Shown here one piece after another: positions 22,286 to 25,319 of a DNA stretch of 25,319 nt. The translations under genes were made by a program, and so were the position numbers. The notes beneath the pieces were generated by a model. That model worked only from the letters and a program-made list of their open reading frames with translations. It did not search any database and was not told where the DNA came from. The stretch spans positions 1-25,319 of the forward strand of contig FR891313.1 of the NCBI GenBank assembly GCA_000435335.1, in the 5' to 3' direction. This DNA comes from Clostridium sp. CAG:964. Lineage in GTDB: Bacteria > Bacillota > Clostridia > Oscillospirales > Acutalibacteraceae. How positions within the stretch are numbered: the first letter of the stretch is position 1; each line of letters opens with the position of its first letter.

Positions 22286-23194
22286 TTAAGCTGCCGGCTG
22301 AGCTGCTATAGCCTCCTCCATAAGCTTGTCCATATCGTCCTTATTGTTCCAGCCAATGTCATCCATTGCCTTCTGAATTTTATCTCTAAACTCTGTATCG
22401 TCCTTTCTTGTAGCTATACAAACATTTGTCATTTCCTGGTCGTTCTTAAAGGCGTCGTCCTTGTCCGGCTTAATCATCTTTAAATCCTTATTTGTAAGCA
22501 AAGCCGACTCTGCTGTAGGTACATCAATAACCGCTACATCTGCAACGCCGTTTGAAACCGCCATAAATACCTCACCGGTTGTTTCATAGTTTGAACCAAG
22601 CACGCCGTCCGGAATTTGATCCAGCAAATCAACCCAGCCTGTACCAAGCTGTGTAGTTACCTTTACATTCTTGCCCTTTAGCTGTGACAGGCCTGTAACG
22701 GAGGCAAGGTCTGAATCTGCCTTTACAACTATGCAGTTATCTCTGTAGTAATAAGGCTCTGTAAACGAGTAGGATTTTTCTCTTTTAGCTGTTTTTCCCA
22801 TACCGGCTATAATACAGTCATATTCTCCGGAATCCATTCCAAGTCCGATTGAATCCCATTCAACCTTATGTACCTCCAGCTCCATACCAAGCTGGTCTGC
22901 TATCTTTTTAGCTACCATAACATCATATCCATAGGCATATGTGTTCTGGCCATATATCTTTACAGCCTTGTCGCCGTTTGGAACGGTTTCAGTTGACTGT
23001 GTCCAGTTAAACGGTGCATAGGCACATTCCATACCTACCCTAAGCACCTTTTTACTTGCTGTGTCTGTAGTTGCGGCTGAGCTGCTTTCATTAGATGAGG
23101 CCGAAGTATCTGCGCCTCCGCAGCCTGCAAGCATTGTTATGCTTAAACAACTTACCATTGCCATTGCCATTACTTTTTTGATTGTTCTTTTCAT
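22286..23194 (-). CDS. Amino-acid ABC transporter, substrate-binding lipoprotein
   Basis: This 302-aa SBP_bac_3-type receptor is anchored outside the cell membrane. The lipobox LAGC has its lipidated C25 after a signal peptide (MKRTIKKVMAMAMVSCLSIT), then a Ser/Thr-rich linker. The binding fold starts VLRVGMECAYAPFNW. The carboxylate-gripping motif GKTAKREKSYSFTEPYYYRD and VFMAVSNGVADVAVIDVPTA fit amino-acid binders. The frame is open to 23353, but ATG 23194 has AAGGAGAGG and begins the signal peptide, so the rest is leader. Ligand is unknown. An insertion-like YGQNTYAYGYDVMVAKKIAD region, longer than in most relatives, lies near residues 85-110. Confidence 0.94.
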   Translation of the reverse strand: MKRTIKKVMAMAMVSCLSITMLAGCGGADTSASSNESSSAATTDTASKKVLRVGMECAYAPFNWTQSTETVPNGDKAVKIYGQNTYAYGYDVMVAKKIADQLGMELEVHKVEWDSIGLGMDSGEYDCIIAGMGKTAKREKSYSFTEPYYYRDNCIVVKADSDLASVTGLSQLKGKNVKVTTQLGTGWVDLLDQIPDGVLGSNYETTGEVFMAVSNGVADVAVIDVPTAESALLTNKDLKMIKPDKDDAFKNDQEMTNVCIATRKDDTEFRDKIQKAMDDIGWNNKDDMDKLMEEAIAAQPAA

Positions 23195-23225
23195 TTCTGT
23201 CCTCTCCTTATTAATTAATAATAAT

Positions 23226-23460
23226 GATAAAGGCGTCACTTTCAAAATGCTGTCTGCCAACATTTCTAAGTGACGCCCTTGTCGCTGTTTTTTGGGGCTT
23301 AAGCCCATGCTTTCTATACCATAAAAAAGTAAGTCTTTAGGGCTGTAGCACAAACTAATTAAACATATCTACAGGAAAAGGCTTTTCTGTAAACAAAAAA
23401 GTCACTTTAAAGTATATCGCACATAATAGCTGCGATTCTCTCAAAAGTGACGCCTTTGTC
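23226..23460 (-). promoter_or_regulatory. Structured mRNA leader with two related hairpins
   Basis: On the minus strand hairpin 1 starts GACAAAGGCGTCACTTTT (23460-23443) and closes with AAAGTGAC followed by TTTTTTG (to 23394), with an inner ATCGCA/TGCGAT stem; this is terminator-like. Hairpin 2 starts GACAAGGGCGTCACTT (23283-23268) and closes with AAAGTGACGCCTTTATC (to 23226), with inner AAATG/CATTT. The 5' arm of hairpin 1 can also pair with the 3' arm of hairpin 2 over about 16 of 18 bases. A perfect 12-bp palindrome GGGCTTAAGCCC (23295-23306) lies between. I recognise no known riboswitch class. Confidence 0.7.
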
Positions 23461-23507
23461 TAATTAACTTGCATAGCCAAGATGTATTTTCTGTTTGGTA
23501 TGGGTAT

Positions 23508-23540
23508 ACTATAGCACTTGCTGTCGAATTTTGCAAGTGC
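23508..23540 (-). promoter_or_regulatory. Promoter of the transport operon with overlapping operator
   Basis: On the minus strand TTGCAA (23531-23536), 17-nt spacer and TATAGT (23508-23513). GCACTTGC (23514-23521) and GCAAGTGC (23533-23540) form a perfect 8-bp inverted repeat spaced by 11 nt, covering the -35 box and spacer, as expected for a repressor site. Confidence 0.75.
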
Positions 23541-23808
23541 ATTATGTAATTTATGCTAAAGTTTGTAAATTGATTACCAACAGAATTTACCAGCCTCTGT
23601 TATTTATATTAAATTTTACAAATCAGCAGTTCATAGCTTTGTTTCGCAGCTTAAATAAATTAAACTACAGCACAAAATATATTCTTATGTTTCTGTTGCT
23701 TTAATTTATTTTTGTGCCTGCATTCACCTCCGGCTTAAAAATGTCATCAAATGCAAGCATTAAAAACTTGCTGATACAAATTTTAGCACGCCTTTTTGCA
23801 GACTGTTA

Positions 23809-23837
23809 TTGAAAAACTCATAATTCTATGCTATAAT
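23809..23837 (+). promoter_or_regulatory. Promoter of the TetR-type regulator gene
   Basis: TTGAAA (23809-23814), 17-nt spacer, perfect TATAAT (23832-23837), about 41 nt before the ATG. Confidence 0.8.
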
Positions 23838-23853
23838 TTGGTTAATTAATCAA
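23838..23853. promoter_or_regulatory. Candidate TetR auto-operator
   Basis: TTGGTTAATTAATCAA is a 16-bp palindrome broken only by one symmetric mismatch pair. It lies directly after the -10 box, where a self-repressing TetR protein would bind. Confidence 0.6.
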
Positions 23854-23878
23854 TTAGTTATTAAAGGAGGCGGCATAT

Positions 23879-24478
23879 ATGAGAACAACAGAGCAGCACA
23901 ACGCACGCAAATGCGAAATAATGGAAAAATGCTTTGAATGCTATGCTGAAAACGGTTTAACAGGTACGGGCATTAAGGCTTTGGCAGCGGCGTGCGGCTG
24001 CACAACGGGAAACCTGTATTCTTACTTCAGCAGTGTGGATGAGCTTATTATCGAATCAACGGCATACTGTATGGAGCAGGTTGAGGACGATTTTATGAAA
24101 AAAGCCCCAACCGACCCAAAGGATGTTGTGCGATTTGTGAAAGAGGTTCCTTATTGGACTGCACGAAAGCACGGCAAAAAATATAGGCTGATGTATCAAA
24201 TATACACCCATCCGAAATATATTGAACACGGCAAAAAATTTTTTGAGGGCGTCAACAAGCGTTATACCGAGTATGCAAAGCTGCTTGAGCCAAAGATAGG
24301 AATCCCCTATACGACAATCACACCGCTGATTTTTATATTCGTCCGAGCCTGTGTACACTACGCTATGTTTGAGGACGAATATTACCTGCAATCCCAGATG
24401 GAGGTCTTAAAGCAGGGCGTCGCCCTGTTTGCAGATAAATACCGCTCACAATACTTGAACGGAGGTAATGCAATATGA
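23879..24478 (+). CDS. TetR/AcrR-family transcriptional regulator
   Basis: At 199 aa, residues about 8-55 form the TetR helix-turn-helix (KCEIMEKCFECYAENGLTGT, then IKALAAACGCTTGNLYSYFS). The rest is the helical ligand and dimer domain, which does not show its ligand. The start is ATG 23879 with AAAGGAGG 8 nt before it. Its stop overlaps the next ATG (ATGA at 24475-24478), so it is coupled to a secreted-protein gene, and a palindrome in its promoter suggests autorepression. It diverges from the amino-acid transport operon, about 340 nt from that operon's promoter, so control of that operon is possible but not shown. Confidence 0.92.
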   Translation: MRTTEQHNARKCEIMEKCFECYAENGLTGTGIKALAAACGCTTGNLYSYFSSVDELIIESTAYCMEQVEDDFMKKAPTDPKDVVRFVKEVPYWTARKHGKKYRLMYQIYTHPKYIEHGKKFFEGVNKRYTEYAKLLEPKIGIPYTTITPLIFIFVRACVHYAMFEDEYYLQSQMEVLKQGVALFADKYRSQYLNGGNAI

Positions 24479-25319
24479 AAAAACGAATATTCAGCATCCT
24501 GCTCACCTTATGTATGGTGCTGTGCATTGTGCCTACAAACGTGTTTGCCGCAGAAGGCACAGGCACGCAGTACCAGGCCATACACTTTAACACAAAGCCG
24601 TTAAGCAGTCCCACAAGGGTTCAAAACGGCAAAAATATCCATTTTATGCCAAACAGCTATATCTACTTTGGCAACAACGGCAACAACCCAATTAAGTGGA
24701 GGGTACTGGACACCGACAAGTCCAATGACGGCAAAAGAAACGGAATGTTCATGCTGTCGGAAAATCTTCTTGATGGTAATGTGAAGTATGATTATATTCA
24801 TGGCGGAAGTGAATATAACGGCAGTGACGCACAACAGTGGTGCAAAGATTTTGCGGCAAACAGCAACAATTTTTCCGGTCTGGAGCAAGAGGCTATGCTT
24901 CCGGTCGAAAAAACCGATAATGTCGAAAGGAATTTATTCGACTACACCTGGGACAAATGCAGCTTGACCAATGCGGACAAAATGTTTTTCCCCTCAATTC
25001 GGGAAGTAATCGACTACATCGGAAATTATGATAAGGCTCCCGGTTTTATTGCCACCGATACCTCGGGAAATAAAGGTGCATGGTGGCTTCGTTCCCATCC
25101 AACGGTTTTCACACAGGCCGCAGGCCTGATTTTTGACACGGGCTTTGTTGACGTTGATAATGTTAACACGCTCCACTCGGCACGCCCGGCCTTCAATTTA
25201 AACAAGAACGATATAAGGTTCATATCGGCTGCGGCAGGAGGTAAATCGGTCGAGGACACCGATGGAGGGCTGGCGGAAATTCCCGCATACAGCGGCAACG
25301 AATGGAAGCTTACCCTTTA
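24475..25319 (+). CDS. Secreted DUF6273-type surface protein, partial at the 3' end
   Basis: The frame opens at ATG 24475 with GGAGG 9 nt before it and is still open at the window end (281 codons). A signal peptide is clear: MKKRIFSILLTLCMVLCIVP with a likely cut after NVFA (residue ~25). The mature part has YIYFGNNGNNPIKWRVLD, MFMLSENLLDGNVKYD, a central AQQWCKDFA segment, then GAWWLRSHP and ARPAFNLN. The W-x-V-L-D, W-L-R-S and RPAFNL pattern is that of DUF6273 domains (related to formylglycine-type folds) found in cell-surface proteins of gut Firmicutes. The end of the gene lies outside, so repeats, anchor or further domains cannot be judged. No enzymatic role is known to me. Confidence 0.85.
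   Translation, partial: MKKRIFSILLTLCMVLCIVPTNVFAAEGTGTQYQAIHFNTKPLSSPTRVQNGKNIHFMPNSYIYFGNNGNNPIKWRVLDTDKSNDGKRNGMFMLSENLLDGNVKYDYIHGGSEYNGSDAQQWCKDFAANSNNFSGLEQEAMLPVEKTDNVERNLFDYTWDKCSLTNADKMFFPSIREVIDYIGNYDKAPGFIATDTSGNKGAWWLRSHPTVFTQAAGLIFDTGFVDVDNVNTLHSARPAFNLNKNDIRFISAAAGGKSVEDTDGGLAEIPAYSGNEWKLTL

Larger units (their letters stand above)
23195..23878. other. Divergent region with structured leader and two promoters
   Basis: It holds a minus-strand leader of about 300 nt (23195-23500), a promoter with an inverted-repeat operator (23508-23540), an AT-rich stretch (23541-23808) with a GCAAG/CTTGC pair (23753-23771), and the TetR promoter with palindrome (23809-23853). Confidence 0.65.

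Noticed and set aside
23195..23353. N-terminal extension of the binding protein
   Set aside because: The extension translates the leader hairpin; the signal peptide and RBS place the start at 23194.
23495..23704. Plus-strand frame of 69 aa between the divergent operons
   Set aside because: AT-rich, no RBS, overlaps the minus-strand promoter and operator.

Overview
The window looks like a low-to-moderate G+C Gram-positive chromosome of the class Clostridia, probably an anaerobic gut-type organism. The grounds are strong AGGAGG-type ribosome binding sites, TTGACA/TATAAT-like promoters, intrinsic terminators with T-runs, and typical clostridial gene content (DUF4143 ATPase, TrkA-C antiporter, iron alcohol dehydrogenase, DUF6273 surface protein). 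Genus cannot be told from the sequence alone. I saw no tRNA, rRNA or CRISPR array.

Bases 1 to about 5100 are a graveyard of mobile DNA. It holds an IS3-family transposase remnant, two small frameshifted reading frames, an unrecognised 426-aa gene, an intact AAA/DUF4143 ATPase with a palindrome-flanked promoter, a RecD2-type helicase gene reduced to its two ends, an acidic small ORF broken by one extra base, and the C-terminal stub of a second DUF4143-type ATPase. Several of these keep their ends but have lost their middles.

Bases 5161-8342 carry a LysR regulator and a CPA1-type cation/proton antiporter with TrkA-C domains, both on the minus strand. Divergent from them is a two-gene methionine operon, metE-metF (8343-11463, plus strand). 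It ends in a bidirectional terminator at 11520-11556.

Bases 11594-17219 are a seven-gene minus-strand operon read from one clear promoter. It encodes a Sel1-repeat protein, an unrecognised 219-aa protein, a 160-aa helix-turn-helix-like protein, a second tiny Sel1 protein, and then a Ser/Thr kinase with a zinc ribbon, a vWA-domain protein and a PP2C phosphatase. The last three form the 'TerY-P' kinase/vWA/phosphatase triad (compare E. coli YegI-YegL-PphC). The four upstream genes are an accessory set and are the best candidate here for an undescribed signalling system.

Bases 17413-23540 are a minus-strand operon for a polar amino-acid ABC transporter (binding protein, permease, ATPase), a cytidylate-kinase-like protein, a class III aminotransferase and an iron alcohol dehydrogenase. 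Together they suggest uptake of an amino acid, transamination to an aldehyde or keto acid and reduction to an alcohol or hydroxy acid. The operon has a promoter overlapped by an 8+8-bp inverted repeat, a leader of about 300 nt with two related hairpins (one terminator-like), and an internal terminator-like hairpin before the dehydrogenase.

Bases 23809-25319 (plus strand) hold a TetR-type regulator with a palindrome just after its own -10 box. It overlaps by ATGA a secreted DUF6273-type protein that runs off the window.
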